Positions 19,001 to 27,941 of a stretch of DNA of 56,997 nt are shown in pieces. The number at the start of each line of letters is the position of its first letter. The first letter of the stretch is position 1. The notes beneath the pieces are model-generated. The model was not told the DNA's origin, ran no database searches, and worked only from the letters and a program-made list of their open reading frames with translations. A program made the position numbers and the translations under genes. Source of the stretch: an uncultured Nostocoides sp. GTDB taxonomy: Bacteria > Actinomycetota > Actinomycetes > Actinomycetales > Dermatophilaceae. The DNA is taken from positions 1 to 56,997 of the forward strand of contig CALMQX010000008.1 in the NCBI GenBank assembly GCA_937873315.1, read 5' to 3'.

Positions 19001-20418
19001 TGGCGATCATCCACAAGGGCAGTTGGCTTCGGCCCAGCAAGCTCGAGCTCCTCACCGCCTGGATGGGTTCGCAGCGCTGGTATGCCGCCAAAGGCCGCCA
19101 GCCCGTGCTGACCTCGCTGGCCGCCTGGCGATTGGGTGACCCGCAGGGGCAGGTAGGCATCGAGACGCACATCGTCTTGGACACTGCCGGGGACCGGCCC
19201 ATCGTGTATCAAGTCCCGCTCACCTATCGCGGGTCACCGCTGCAGGACGCCGAGCATGCCCTGGTCGGCGAGATGGAGCACGGGACGCTCGGCCCTCGCT
19301 GGGTCTATGACGCACCGCACGACCCGGTGTACGCGGCCGCTCTCCTGGCGCTCATCCTGGGCAGGGCACTGGCAGAGTCCAGTTCGGCGACCGACGAACC
19401 CGACGAGCGCTTCATTGGCGAGCGGGCGGCCACCTGGACCGATGAGATCCAGGTCGGCGGATCGCGGGTCGTCAGCGGTGAGCAGTCCAATAGCTCGGTC
19501 ATCATCGACAGCACGACCGACGATGGACGTGCCCGCCCGGTCATCATCAAGATCTTCCGGATGCTCGCCGATGGTGAGAACCCGGACGTCGTGGTGCAGA
19601 CGGCGCTGCGTGCAGCCGGCTGCGATCGCGTCCCCGATGTCGTGGGCTCCGTGCGCGGCTCCTGGCCAAGCACGATCGAAGCCGGGTCCGGCACGGCCAA
19701 GGGCCACCTGGCCTTCGCCCAGGAGTTCTTGCCCGGAGTCGAGGATGCATGGCCGGTCGCACTACGCCGAGCCCGCCTGGGCGAGTCCGTGCACGATGAG
19801 GCCCATTCGCTGGGCCGCGCAACCGCCGAGGTTCACCGCACCCTGGCCAGCGCCCTGGGCACCAGCCCCACCACCCCTGAGGTGGTGCAAGAGGTCCTGA
19901 CCGCGATGCGGGCCCGCCGGGCAGCCGCGGTGGCAGAGGTGCCCGAACTCGCCGGCCTGGAGGCAGCGGTGGAGGCCGTCTTGGAGCGGGCTCGGGGCGA
20001 CCACTGGCCGGCCAGGCAGCGGGTTCATGGCGACTACCACCTGGGTCAGGTCCTGCGTTCCCCCGAGCACGGCTGGATCTTGCTCGACTTCGAGGGTGAG
20101 CCTCTGCGACCGCTGGCCGAGCGTTCCGGGCCGGATCACTGGCTGCGGGATATCGCTGGCATGCTGCGCTCCTTCGACTATGCCGGTGGCAGCGTGGAGC
20201 ACGACAGCGGAGGGTCGGCGCGGGCCTGGGTGCAGGACGCGCAGACGGCATTCCTCGACGGCTACGCTGAGGTCGGTGAGGATCCCCGCGCACACGCTGC
20301 CGTGCTCGCGGCATACGAGATCGACAAGGCGATGTACGAAGTGGTTTACGAAGCGCGGAACCGGCCGGACTGGCTGGAAATCCCACTCGGAGCCATCCGA
20401 CGACTCACCACGACGTAA
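19000..20418 (+). CDS. mak: maltokinase
   Basis: Phosphorylates maltose with ATP to maltose 1-phosphate, the GlgE donor (also called Pep2). It has 472 residues; the ATG overlaps the treS stop by one base. The N-terminal cap reads KLELLTAWMGSQRWYAAKGR, typical of maltokinases. The kinase core has RVHGDYHLGQVL (H343, D345; catalytic loop of aminoglycoside-phosphotransferase-like kinases) and ILLDFEGEPLRPLAER (metal-binding DFE). The substrate is inferred from the family and from its place between treS and glgB. A GGAG sequence straddling its stop forms the ribosome site of glgB. Confidence 0.93.
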   Translation: MAIIHKGSWLRPSKLELLTAWMGSQRWYAAKGRQPVLTSLAAWRLGDPQGQVGIETHIVLDTAGDRPIVYQVPLTYRGSPLQDAEHALVGEMEHGTLGPRWVYDAPHDPVYAAALLALILGRALAESSSATDEPDERFIGERAATWTDEIQVGGSRVVSGEQSNSSVIIDSTTDDGRARPVIIKIFRMLADGENPDVVVQTALRAAGCDRVPDVVGSVRGSWPSTIEAGSGTAKGHLAFAQEFLPGVEDAWPVALRRARLGESVHDEAHSLGRATAEVHRTLASALGTSPTTPEVVQEVLTAMRARRAAAVAEVPELAGLEAAVEAVLERARGDHWPARQRVHGDYHLGQVLRSPEHGWILLDFEGEPLRPLAERSGPDHWLRDIAGMLRSFDYAGGSVEHDSGGSARAWVQDAQTAFLDGYAEVGEDPRAHAAVLAAYEIDKAMYEVVYEARNRPDWLEIPLGAIRRLTTT

Positions 20419-20427
20419 GGAGCAGAT

Positions 20428-22683
20428 GTGACGCCCACTCCCCCGGGTGAGGTACCGGGCGCGATTCTGGCCCTGATCCAAGGTCGGCACCAGCAGCCAC
20501 ACGACCTGCTAGGTCAACACCTGGAGGAGGACGGTCTACGCATCCGCGTCCTGCGGCCGATGGCGGGCGCGGTGCGCGTGCGCTTCGAGGACGGTGAGAT
20601 CCTCGCCCTGGCTCATGAGGCACAGGGCGTCTGGTCCGCGGTGCGCGAGGGGATGGCGCACACCATGGACTACCGAGTCCTGGTGACCTGGGGCGATGGG
20701 ATCGAGCACGAACAGGACGACCCCTACCGGTTCGCCCCCACCTTGGGCGAGATCGACCTGCATCTGATCGGTGAGGGCCGACACGAGCAGCTGTGGACGG
20801 TGCTGGGCGCTCAGGTGCAGCGGTATTCGGGTCCGATGGGCGAGGTCCACGGCACGTCATTCTCGGTGTGGGCACCCCGCGCCAAGGCCGTTCGCGTCAT
20901 CGGTGACTTCAATGACTGGGACGGACGAGTCCACCCGATGCGCCTGATCGGCACCTCGGGGGTGTGGGAACTCTTCGTACCTGGAGTCGGTGCAGGCGCG
21001 GTCTACAAGTACGAGATCCGCGGCGCGGATGACGTGGTCCGGACCAAGGCTGACCCGATGGCCCGGCGCACCGAATGCCCGCCCAATACGGCCTCCGTCG
21101 TCGATGAGTCTGGCTACACCTGGAGCGATACGGCCTGGATGGAGCAGCGGGCGGCAAGCAACCCGCATGACGGGCCGATGTCGATCTACGAGGTCCACCT
21201 CGGCTCCTGGCGCCAGGGCTTGTCCTATGCCGATCTCGCCGAGCATCTGGTCAATTACGTCTCCGACTTGGGCTTCACGCACGTGGAGTTCCTGCCCGTG
21301 ATGGAGCACCCCTATGGACCGTCCTGGGGCTACCAGGTCACTGGATACTTCGCGCCGACCGCGCGCTTCGGGGCACCGGACGACTTCCGCTATCTCGTTG
21401 ACCGGCTGCATCAGGCGGGCATCGGCGTCATCTTGGACTGGGTGCCCGGGCACTTTCCGCGCGATGCCTTTGCGCTGGCCCGCTTTGACGGGTTGCCACT
21501 CTATGAGCACCCGGACCCGCGGCGTGGCGACCAACCCGACTGGGGCACACACGTTTTCGACTTCGGACGGCTCGAGGTGCGCAACTTCCTCGTCGCCAAT
21601 GCGACCTACTGGCTTGAGGAGTTCCACGTCGATGGACTGCGCGTGGACGCGGTGGCCTCGATGCTCTACCTGGACTACTCACGGAAGCCTGGCGAGTGGA
21701 TTCCCAATGTGTATGGCGGACGCGAGCACCTGGAGGCCATTGGCCTGCTGCAGGAGGCCAATGCCACGGCATACAAGCGGGTGCCTGGAATCGTCACCGT
21801 GGCCGAGGAGTCCACCTCCTGGCCTGGAGTGACTCGCACCACCGACGAGGGCGGGCTCGGCTTCGGGCTGAAGTGGAACATGGGGTGGATGAATGACACC
21901 CTGCGCTATCTCGCCGAGGACCCGATCAACCGGCAGTACCACCACAACCTGCTGACCTTCTCGCTGATGTACGCATTTTCAGAGAACTTTGTACTCCCGA
22001 TCAGCCACGACGAGGTAGTCCACGGCAAGGGCTCGCTGATCAACAAAGCGCCTGGATCTGACGAGAACCGGCTGGCCACGCTGCGGGCCTTCCTGGCCTA
22101 CTTGTGGAGCCACCCGGGCAAGCAGTTGCTCTTCATGGGTTCCGAGTTCGGCCAGTATGCCGAGTGGGCCGACGGCCGCTCCCTGGACTGGTGGCTCCTG
22201 GACCAGCCAGCGCATTACCGCGTGCACAACCTGGTCAAGGAGTTGAATCGGATCTATCGGGAGAACTCCGCGCTGTGGGCGCTGGACTCCTCCCCCGCCG
22301 GCTTCCAGTGGCTGGATGCGGATGACAACCACGGCAGCACCTTGTCGTACGTGCGTTATGCCGATGCCGCCCGCGAGGGCGACGCCGTGGTCACAGTGGT
22401 CAACTTCAGCGGGTCTGCGCACGAGGGCTTCCGGGTGGGAGTGCCTCGGGCGGGTCAATGGCGAGTGGCCTTGGATACCAGCGGTTTTGACGCCGCAGGC
22501 ACGCCGAGCCAGGCCGATCTGGTGTTCACTGCCGAAGCCACCGGGTGGCAGGACCAAGCCCACTCGGTTGTGCTGCGCGTTGCGGCTCTCTCGGCGATCT
22601 ACCTCGTGCCGCACGAGCCAGACCTCGAGCCTGAGCCTGCTGACCCCGAGCCTGAGCCTGAGCCTGCTGACCCCGACGCTTAG
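20428..22683 (+). CDS. glgB: 1,4-alpha-glucan branching enzyme
   Basis: Introduces alpha-1,6 branches into the glucan extended by GlgE. It has 751 residues with a GTG start at 20428 preceded by AAGGAG. An N-terminal CBM48-like region (FSVWAPRAKAVRVIGDFNDW) precedes the GH13_9 core. The catalytic residues are D407 in DGLRVDAVASM, E460 in VAEESTSWPGV and D528 in PISHDEVVHGKGS. Their spacings (53 and 121) match E. coli GlgB D405, E458 and D526. The C-terminus carries an acidic Pro-rich tail (repeats of EPEPADPEP) encoded by an imperfect DNA repeat at about 22,626-22,677; its function is unknown. It is the last gene of the operon, followed at once by a very strong hairpin. Confidence 0.96.
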   Translation: MTPTPPGEVPGAILALIQGRHQQPHDLLGQHLEEDGLRIRVLRPMAGAVRVRFEDGEILALAHEAQGVWSAVREGMAHTMDYRVLVTWGDGIEHEQDDPYRFAPTLGEIDLHLIGEGRHEQLWTVLGAQVQRYSGPMGEVHGTSFSVWAPRAKAVRVIGDFNDWDGRVHPMRLIGTSGVWELFVPGVGAGAVYKYEIRGADDVVRTKADPMARRTECPPNTASVVDESGYTWSDTAWMEQRAASNPHDGPMSIYEVHLGSWRQGLSYADLAEHLVNYVSDLGFTHVEFLPVMEHPYGPSWGYQVTGYFAPTARFGAPDDFRYLVDRLHQAGIGVILDWVPGHFPRDAFALARFDGLPLYEHPDPRRGDQPDWGTHVFDFGRLEVRNFLVANATYWLEEFHVDGLRVDAVASMLYLDYSRKPGEWIPNVYGGREHLEAIGLLQEANATAYKRVPGIVTVAEESTSWPGVTRTTDEGGLGFGLKWNMGWMNDTLRYLAEDPINRQYHHNLLTFSLMYAFSENFVLPISHDEVVHGKGSLINKAPGSDENRLATLRAFLAYLWSHPGKQLLFMGSEFGQYAEWADGRSLDWWLLDQPAHYRVHNLVKELNRIYRENSALWALDSSPAGFQWLDADDNHGSTLSYVRYADAAREGDAVVTVVNFSGSAHEGFRVGVPRAGQWRVALDTSGFDAAGTPSQADLVFTAEATGWQDQAHSVVLRVAALSAIYLVPHEPDLEPEPADPEPEPEPADPDA

Positions 22684-22745
22684 TCGAGGGTAGAGAACAC
22701 GCCGCCTGCCGTATCCGGCAGGCGGCGTGTTCTCTACTCTCGACT
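22682..22745. terminator. 30-bp-stem bidirectional terminator between glgB and the dsrE-like gene
   Basis: Bases 22,682-22,711 pair with 22,716-22,745 over 30 positions around a TATC loop, with one G-U wobble. It starts inside the glgB stop codon and ends 12 bases before the stop of the convergent dsrE-like gene at 22,758. The position and symmetry fit a terminator for both operons. Confidence 0.85.
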
Positions 22746-22757
22746 GGGCAGGTGCTT

Positions 22758-23282
22758 TCAGATGAAGAGCAGCTGAGCCCCATCGGTCAACTCGATGAAG
22801 TCGCTGGCCGAGATGATGGCCTCGACGCCTTCGTACAGGTCATCCTCAGTCAGGTGGTTCATGTCGGCCGAGAGCCGGCAGGCCCACATGTGAGCGCCCG
22901 AGCCAGAGAGCAGCTCGAGGAACTCCGGGACGTCAGGCACGTCCAGATCTGCGATCTGCTTCTTCAGGAACTTGGTCGCCCCGGCGGTGGCCCCAGGCAG
23001 CGCGCCGAGCATGTGGTGAATCCCCATGCTGTGACCCGGCATATGCATCGCGGTGTTGCCGACGAAGCTGAACTTCAGGTCGCCCATGGTGGCCTTGTTG
23101 ATGATGTCGAAGCCCCAGAAGGTGAAGAAGAGGTGCGTCTCAACGCCTTCTCCCAGTGCGGCATTCGCCAGAATCAGGCCGGGGTAGGCCATGTCAAGGT
23201 TGCCCTTGGAGCAGATGATCGCGAGCTTGCGACCAGAACTCTCGTCAGCGTCGAACGACGGGACAATCGGGGTGTCAGACAT
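22758..23282 (-). CDS. DsrE/DsrE2-like sulfurtransferase family protein
   Basis: 174 residues from ATG 23282; the open frame upstream overlaps the tusE-like gene and is not protein-like. Features are LAIICSKGNLDMAYPGLILAN, a glycine/methionine-rich middle (MHMPGHSMGIHHMLG) and a conserved-looking MWACRLSADM. The cysteines in AIICS and WACRLS are candidates for carrying persulfide sulfur. DsrE-family proteins pass sulfur between carriers in the cytoplasm. It is the last gene of the sqr-tusE-dsrE operon, two bases after the tusE-like stop. The operon suggests it receives sulfane sulfur produced by the quinone oxidoreductase. The exact acceptor is unknown. Confidence 0.85.
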   Translation of the reverse strand: MSDTPIVPSFDADESSGRKLAIICSKGNLDMAYPGLILANAALGEGVETHLFFTFWGFDIINKATMGDLKFSFVGNTAMHMPGHSMGIHHMLGALPGATAGATKFLKKQIADLDVPDVPEFLELLSGSGAHMWACRLSADMNHLTEDDLYEGVEAIISASDFIELTDGAQLLFI

Positions 23283-23284
23283 GG

Positions 23285-23602
23285 TCACACGCAACCCTTC
23301 GGCTTGGGCAGACCAGAGACGTAAGCCATCTTCTTGGCCGGCTTGACGGGGAACAAGGTGAAGAGGGTCTTGACCGGCATACCGGTCTGGGTGGAGGCGC
23401 GACGCAGCGTGGCGGTCTCGCCCATGGCGGCGTGGTCCTCGCGCAGGAAGCGGATGAGCTTCCAGTGATCCTCGGTGAGGGTCTCGATACCGATCAATCG
23501 GGCCAACTCGGGAGCCAGGTCCTCGCTCCATTGAGCCGGATTGGTCAGGAAGCCCTCCTCATTGACCTCGACCTCATGGCCGGCGATCGTGGTGGTGGTC
23601 AT
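23285..23602 (-). CDS. TusE/DsrC/DsvC-family sulfur relay protein
   Basis: 105 residues from ATG 23602. The fold signatures are HEVEVNEEGFLTNPAQWSEDLA near the N-terminus and the family's C-terminal arm GLPKPKGCV, with the penultimate cysteine that carries persulfide. DsrC proteins that form the trisulfide of dissimilatory sulfite reduction have a second arm cysteine about ten residues earlier. Here that region (LFPVKPAKKMAYVSG) has none, so a TusE-like carrier role is more likely than a DsrAB partner role. It sits between sqr (34-base gap) and the DsrE-like gene, so it probably shuttles sulfur from sulfide oxidation. Confidence 0.88.
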   Translation of the reverse strand: MTTTTIAGHEVEVNEEGFLTNPAQWSEDLAPELARLIGIETLTEDHWKLIRFLREDHAAMGETATLRRASTQTGMPVKTLFTLFPVKPAKKMAYVSGLPKPKGCV

Positions 23603-23636
23603 TGTGCTATTCCTTTCGGGTGGTCAGTGAGGTGGG

Positions 23637-24881
23637 TCAGACGGGGATCTTGCCGGCGATTTGCATGTCGGCGCGCAGCCCGAGCGGGTGGCCTGGCAGC
23701 AGGGCATTCCAGTAGATGTGCCGGAAGGCGAGTTTGCCGAGGTGATTGGCGCGGCTCTCCTTGAGCAGGCTCATCGGGCCGACCTTGGGCAGCGGGAAGG
23801 TGCCGCCCATGGGCTCGGTGTCGTAGTTGAAGTCGAGCAGGAGCGCCTTGCCGCCACCGGACTCGATGAAGCAGTTGGCATGCCCATCGAAGGACTGGCT
23901 GAGCGGACGCCCGGCGATCGCGTCCTCAAAGTTCTCGACGAAGACATCGACCGAGAAGTGCGCGACCGAGCCGGCCTTTGAGGTCGGGAGATTGCTCGCG
24001 TCACCCAGGGCCCAGATGTTCTCGTATGCCGTGGACCGGTTGGTGTGCTTGTCGACGGGCACGTAGTTGAGCTCGTCGCCCAGGCCGGAGGCGGCCACGA
24101 AGTCGGCGCCCATGTTCAACGGCACGGTGACCAGCTGGTCGTAGGCGACCTCCCGCTCGTCGAAGGACCGGATGACCTTGGCTTCCTGGTCGACGCTCTC
24201 GATCATGAAGTCGGTCTCGACCACGATGTTCTTCTGAGTGAGGAGCTTGCCGAGGCGCTTGCTGGCCATGGGCTTGGTGAAGGCGCCATCGAGCGGGGTG
24301 ACGAAGACGATCTCGGTCTTGTCCCGTAGGCCACGCTCTGTCAGGTAGCTGTCGGCAAGGAAGGTGAACTCCAGCGGGGCCACGGGGCACTTGATGGGGA
24401 GCTCGGTGATGTGGATGACGAGGCGACCGCCGGTCCAGGCGTCGAGTTGCTTGCGCAACGCAATCGAGCCGTCGTAGGTGTAGAACTCGCCGACGCTCTT
24501 GTGCCACTCCTCGCCGAGCATGCCCTCGGTCTGATCGGGCCGCGGGGTGGTGCCGGAGGCGATGACGAGTTGGTCGTAGGAGAGGACGGTTCCATCGGCC
24601 AGATGCACCTGTGAGGCTTCCGCGTCGACCCGCTCGACCTCACCGAAGACGAGGTTCACATCGTCGTTGAGGTAGGGCCGCTTGGTCTTGCGAATCTGGC
24701 TCGGCTTGTTCATCCGGAAGGGGATGAACAAGTACCCCGGCTGGTAGTCGTGGATGTCGTCCTTGTCGACGACGGTGATTGCCCATTCGGTGGCCGGGAG
24801 CCGCTTGCGGAGCTTGTTGACGACCATGGTTCCGGCCGTGCCCGCTCCCAGGACCACGAGGTTCTTCGTGGTGGTGGTCAT
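23637..24881 (-). CDS. sqr: sulfide:quinone oxidoreductase-like flavoprotein
   Basis: Oxidises sulfide to sulfane sulfur and passes electrons to the quinone pool at the membrane. ATG 24881 gives 414 residues. FAD motifs are LVVLGAGTAGTMVV (GAGTAG 12-17), SYDQLVIASGTTPR and the second-site ENIWALGDASNLPTSKAG. HDYQPGYLF is typical of sulfide:quinone oxidoreductases and flavocytochrome c dehydrogenases. I see only two cysteines, in LPIKCPVAP and HANCFIESG, consistent with the redox pair of some SQR types. It leads the operon with the TusE-like and DsrE-like sulfur carriers. A palindrome 9 bases before the start is a likely persulfide- or copper-sensor operator. Confidence 0.88.
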   Translation of the reverse strand: MTTTTKNLVVLGAGTAGTMVVNKLRKRLPATEWAITVVDKDDIHDYQPGYLFIPFRMNKPSQIRKTKRPYLNDDVNLVFGEVERVDAEASQVHLADGTVLSYDQLVIASGTTPRPDQTEGMLGEEWHKSVGEFYTYDGSIALRKQLDAWTGGRLVIHITELPIKCPVAPLEFTFLADSYLTERGLRDKTEIVFVTPLDGAFTKPMASKRLGKLLTQKNIVVETDFMIESVDQEAKVIRSFDEREVAYDQLVTVPLNMGADFVAASGLGDELNYVPVDKHTNRSTAYENIWALGDASNLPTSKAGSVAHFSVDVFVENFEDAIAGRPLSQSFDGHANCFIESGGGKALLLDFNYDTEPMGGTFPLPKVGPMSLLKESRANHLGKLAFRHIYWNALLPGHPLGLRADMQIAGKIPV

Positions 24882-24890
24882 GTCTTCAAC

Positions 24891-24908
24891 GATACCCCTG
24901 CGGGTATC
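24891..24908. promoter_or_regulatory. CsoR/CstR-like operator upstream of sqr
   Basis: GATACCC-CTGC-GGGTATC is a perfect 7-base inverted repeat with a 4-base centre. It has the TACCC...GGGTA form of operators bound by the CsoR family, including persulfide-sensing CstR that controls sqr-type operons. It lies 9 bases before the sqr start, and the divergent pgm starts 65 bases away. No csoR-like gene is in the window. Confidence 0.6.
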
Positions 24909-24973
24909 GCCGCATGACCATGCGGGCAGCCGCTGGCCTGTGATTCGCGAGACACCCGTGGAAGGATCGAGCC

Positions 24974-26638
24974 ATGACGTCATCTCGCGCCGGACAGCTG
25001 GCCGCCCCCGAGGATCTTGTCGATGTCGCGGCCCTGGTGACTGCGTACTACACCCGCGTGCCTGACCCCGAAAATCTCGACCAGCAGGTCACTTTCGGAA
25101 CCTCCGGGCATCGTGGATCTTCGCTGAAGACGTCCTTCAACGAGCAGCACATCCTGGCCACCACTCAGGCGATTTGCGACTACCGCCAAGAGCAGGGTTT
25201 CGACGGTCCGCTCTTCCTCGGTCGGGACACCCACGGGCTGTCCGAGCCGGCGTGGGCATCGGCCATCGAGGTATTGGTCGCTAATGGCGTGAGCGTCCTG
25301 GTCGACAGCGCGGATCGGTTCACGCCGACCCCGGCGGTCTCACATGCCATCCTGCGCGCGAACCGCGGCAAGGTGCCGGCGGTCGACAACCTGCGCGCGG
25401 GGATTGGACTGGCGGACGGCATCGTGGTCACGCCATCGCACAACCCACCCCAGGATGGTGGCTTCAAGTACAACCCGCCGCACGGTGGGCCGGCCGACAG
25501 CGACGCCACCAAGGTGATCGCGGCCCGCGCCAATGCCTATATCCGAGCTGGCTTGACCGGAGTTCGACGGACGCCCTTCGAACGGGCGCGAGCGGCCTGT
25601 GCGGCATACGACTTCATGGGCACCTATGTCGACGACCTGCCAAGCGTGATCGACATCGACCGCATTCGCGGCGCCGGTGTGCGGATCGGCGCGGACCCGC
25701 TCGGGGGTGCTGCGGTGGATTACTGGGGAGCGATCGCGGAGCGGCACCGACTCGACCTGACGGTGGTCAACCCGCTCGTGGACGCGACCTGGCGATTCAT
25801 GACCCTGGACTGGGACGGCAAGATCCGGATGGACTGCTCCTCGCCCAGCGCGATGGCCAGCCTGATTGGGCAGCGCGACGCCTACGACGTCGCCACCGGG
25901 AATGACGCCGACGCCGACCGGCATGGCATCGTGACGCCAGACGGCGGGTTGATGAATCCTAATCACTACTTGGCTGTGGCGATCCAGTACCTCTATGGCG
26001 GGGCGCGTGCGCAGTGGCGCAGCGATGGTTTCGTTGGCAAGACGCTGGTGTCGAGTTCGATGATCGACAAGGTGGCCGCGGACCTGGGCCGACGGCTGGT
26101 CGAGGTGCCGGTGGGTTTCAAGTGGTTCGTCCCTGGGCTATTGGACGGGTCGGGGCCCTTCGGCGGCGAAGAGTCCGCAGGCGCATCCTTCCTGCGCCGC
26201 GATGGCTCGGTGTGGACCACGGACAAGGACGGGATCATCCTCGCGCTGCTGGCTTCCGAGATCCTGGGCGCGACCGGGAAGACGCCGAGCCAGCTGTATG
26301 CCGACTTGGTCGCCCGTCATGGTGAGCCGGCCTATGCGCGCATTGATGCCCCGGCAAACCGAGAGCAGAAGGCCAGGCTGGGTGCGCTCTCGCCGGCCGA
26401 TGTCACCGCGTCCTCGTTGGCGGGCGAGCCGATTACCGCAACGCTCACCCAGGCGCCCGGGAATGGGGCGGCCATCGGTGGACTCAAGGTGACCACCGAG
26501 TCGGCCTGGTTTGCCGCGCGGCCCTCCGGGACCGAAGACGTCTACAAGATCTATGCCGAGAGCTTCCGTGGACCGGAGCACCTGGCGCAGGTCCAGGCCG
26601 AGGCTCGCGAGGTCGTGAGCGCTGCGCTCGGGGGCTGA
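24974..26638 (+). CDS. pgm: alpha-phosphoglucomutase
   Basis: Interconverts glucose 1-phosphate and glucose 6-phosphate, linking glucan synthesis to central metabolism. It has 554 residues from ATG 24974. Signatures are FGTSGHRG near the N-terminus, [12 protein letters not shown] with phosphoserine S155, the metal loop [10 protein letters not shown] (D311, D313, D315), a sugar-binding [10 protein letters not shown] and the phosphate-binding [12 protein letters not shown] near the C-terminus. The length and motifs fit the bacterial alpha-D-glucose-phosphate-specific form. It is transcribed divergently from sqr and stands alone, near but not in the glgE operon. Confidence 0.95.
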   Translation: MTSSRAGQLAAPEDLVDVAALVTAYYTRVPDPENLDQQVTFGTSGHRGSSLKTSFNEQHILATTQAICDYRQEQGFDGPLFLGRDTHGLSEPAWASAIEVLVANGVSVLVDSADRFTPTPAVSHAILRANRGKVPAVDNLRAGIGLADGIVVTPSHNPPQDGGFKYNPPHGGPADSDATKVIAARANAYIRAGLTGVRRTPFERARAACAAYDFMGTYVDDLPSVIDIDRIRGAGVRIGADPLGGAAVDYWGAIAERHRLDLTVVNPLVDATWRFMTLDWDGKIRMDCSSPSAMASLIGQRDAYDVATGNDADADRHGIVTPDGGLMNPNHYLAVAIQYLYGGARAQWRSDGFVGKTLVSSSMIDKVAADLGRRLVEVPVGFKWFVPGLLDGSGPFGGEESAGASFLRRDGSVWTTDKDGIILALLASEILGATGKTPSQLYADLVARHGEPAYARIDAPANREQKARLGALSPADVTASSLAGEPITATLTQAPGNGAAIGGLKVTTESAWFAARPSGTEDVYKIYAESFRGPEHLAQVQAEAREVVSAALGG

Positions 26639-26661
26639 AACCCCGCACGCGCTGTGGAGAA

Positions 26662-27912
26662 CTACGAGGACGCAGACACCCGCTGGTCTCGCACCCACAT
26701 TCCGAGCAGCCCACCAAAGTGCCCCTCGAAGCGCTCCCACTCATGCGGCGGGTACGTCTGGTGAATCGTCGAGATCATCAGGCGCCGGAACTCGTCGGAG
26801 TCAATCCACTCCAAGACCATCTCGTCGATATGAGGCATCGTCGTGGCGCAGAACTCGGCATACCGATCCCGGTCGAAGTGCGCATCCGCCAACCGCTGGT
26901 ATCCGGCCAGCTTGTCCTGGTAGCTCAACTCCGGATCGTCGGCAATCGCAAACCAGGGCGCGGTATCGACCTGAGTCTTGGCCTTGCGGCCAGTGACCGC
27001 GCAGAAGGCTGACCACGTCAGCAAGGTCCGCATCGCCCACGGGAAGTAGTAGTGCAGCGAAGTCACCGCGACATCCGGACAGGCATTGGCGTAGTCGATG
27101 GGATAGACCACCCCGTCCTTGACCAACATCTCGCACGAGTTGAACTCCCAACGGAAAAGCGCATTCACCGTCTGCGAGATGGTGACCGCTTCCGCCCCCA
27201 CCTCGGGCGTGAGGAAGTCGTGCGACACGGCATACCGGTCGTGCATCGGCTCATCAGGTCGGAAGCGCATGACCATAGTCTCCGGGCCGATCGTCAGCGC
27301 CCGGGCGAAGACGTCGTAGTCGGCAATCGACTCTTGGAGGTGCATGAGCATCTCCCCGGAGTCGTCATAGGAGCGATGCAATTCATCCCGGTCGCGCACC
27401 ATCGACACGCCCCGCCAGCCGCCCCCGTCGAAGGGCTTCATGAACAGCGGGTAGCCCATCGCGTCCGCCAGTTCGTCGAGGTTGAACTGCTTGTTGTACT
27501 TCGCCGAGGTGTACGCCCAGCGGGCGTTGTCGACCGGGTGCTTGTACGGCACGAGCACGGTCTCTGGCACGTTCATGCCCAAGCGCATGAGGGCGCAGTA
27601 GGCCGAGTGCTTCTCCATCGACTGGAAGGTGAAGGGACTATTGAGCAGGTACACGTCATCCATGAGCGCGATCTTCTTGAGCCACTCACGCGGGTGGTAA
27701 TACCAATACGCCAGCCGGTCGATCACCAGCTCGTGGCGCGGCCGGTCCCGCAGGTTGAAGGGCTCGATGGAGACCCGTTCGGTGCTAATGGTGTGCCGGG
27801 TGCCATCGGGTGCGGTCAGCACTCCCAGTCGTCGGGCCAATGCCTCGAATGCCGTGGGCCAGTCCTCCTCGGCACCCAGGAGCAGTCCGATGAGGTGATC
27901 GGTACGTGGCAT
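26662..27912 (-). CDS. ATP-grasp domain protein of unknown substrate
   Basis: 416 residues from ATG 27912; the frame upstream overlaps the intergenic region and is not needed. ATP-grasp features are YPLFMKPFDGGGWRGVSMV (P-loop-like nucleotide grip, roughly residues 165-185), LMHLQESIADYDVFARAL, and the metal/ATP-binding end FNSCEMLVKDGVVYPIDYANACPD. Such enzymes join a carboxylate to an amine or thiol through an acyl-phosphate. The N-terminal 110 residues (DHLIGLLLGAEEDWPTAFEAL) precede the grasp core. It is the last of a run with two alpha/beta-hydrolase-fold esterases, 29 bases after the first. The grouping suggests a pathway that makes and cleaves an ester or amide; the substrate is unknown. 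Confidence 0.75.
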   Translation of the reverse strand: MPRTDHLIGLLLGAEEDWPTAFEALARRLGVLTAPDGTRHTISTERVSIEPFNLRDRPRHELVIDRLAYWYYHPREWLKKIALMDDVYLLNSPFTFQSMEKHSAYCALMRLGMNVPETVLVPYKHPVDNARWAYTSAKYNKQFNLDELADAMGYPLFMKPFDGGGWRGVSMVRDRDELHRSYDDSGEMLMHLQESIADYDVFARALTIGPETMVMRFRPDEPMHDRYAVSHDFLTPEVGAEAVTISQTVNALFRWEFNSCEMLVKDGVVYPIDYANACPDVAVTSLHYYFPWAMRTLLTWSAFCAVTGRKAKTQVDTAPWFAIADDPELSYQDKLAGYQRLADAHFDRDRYAEFCATTMPHIDEMVLEWIDSDEFRRLMISTIHQTYPPHEWERFEGHFGGLLGMWVRDQRVSASS

Positions 27913-27941
27913 GAGGTGAGGGTCCTTTCGACGGTGAACGG

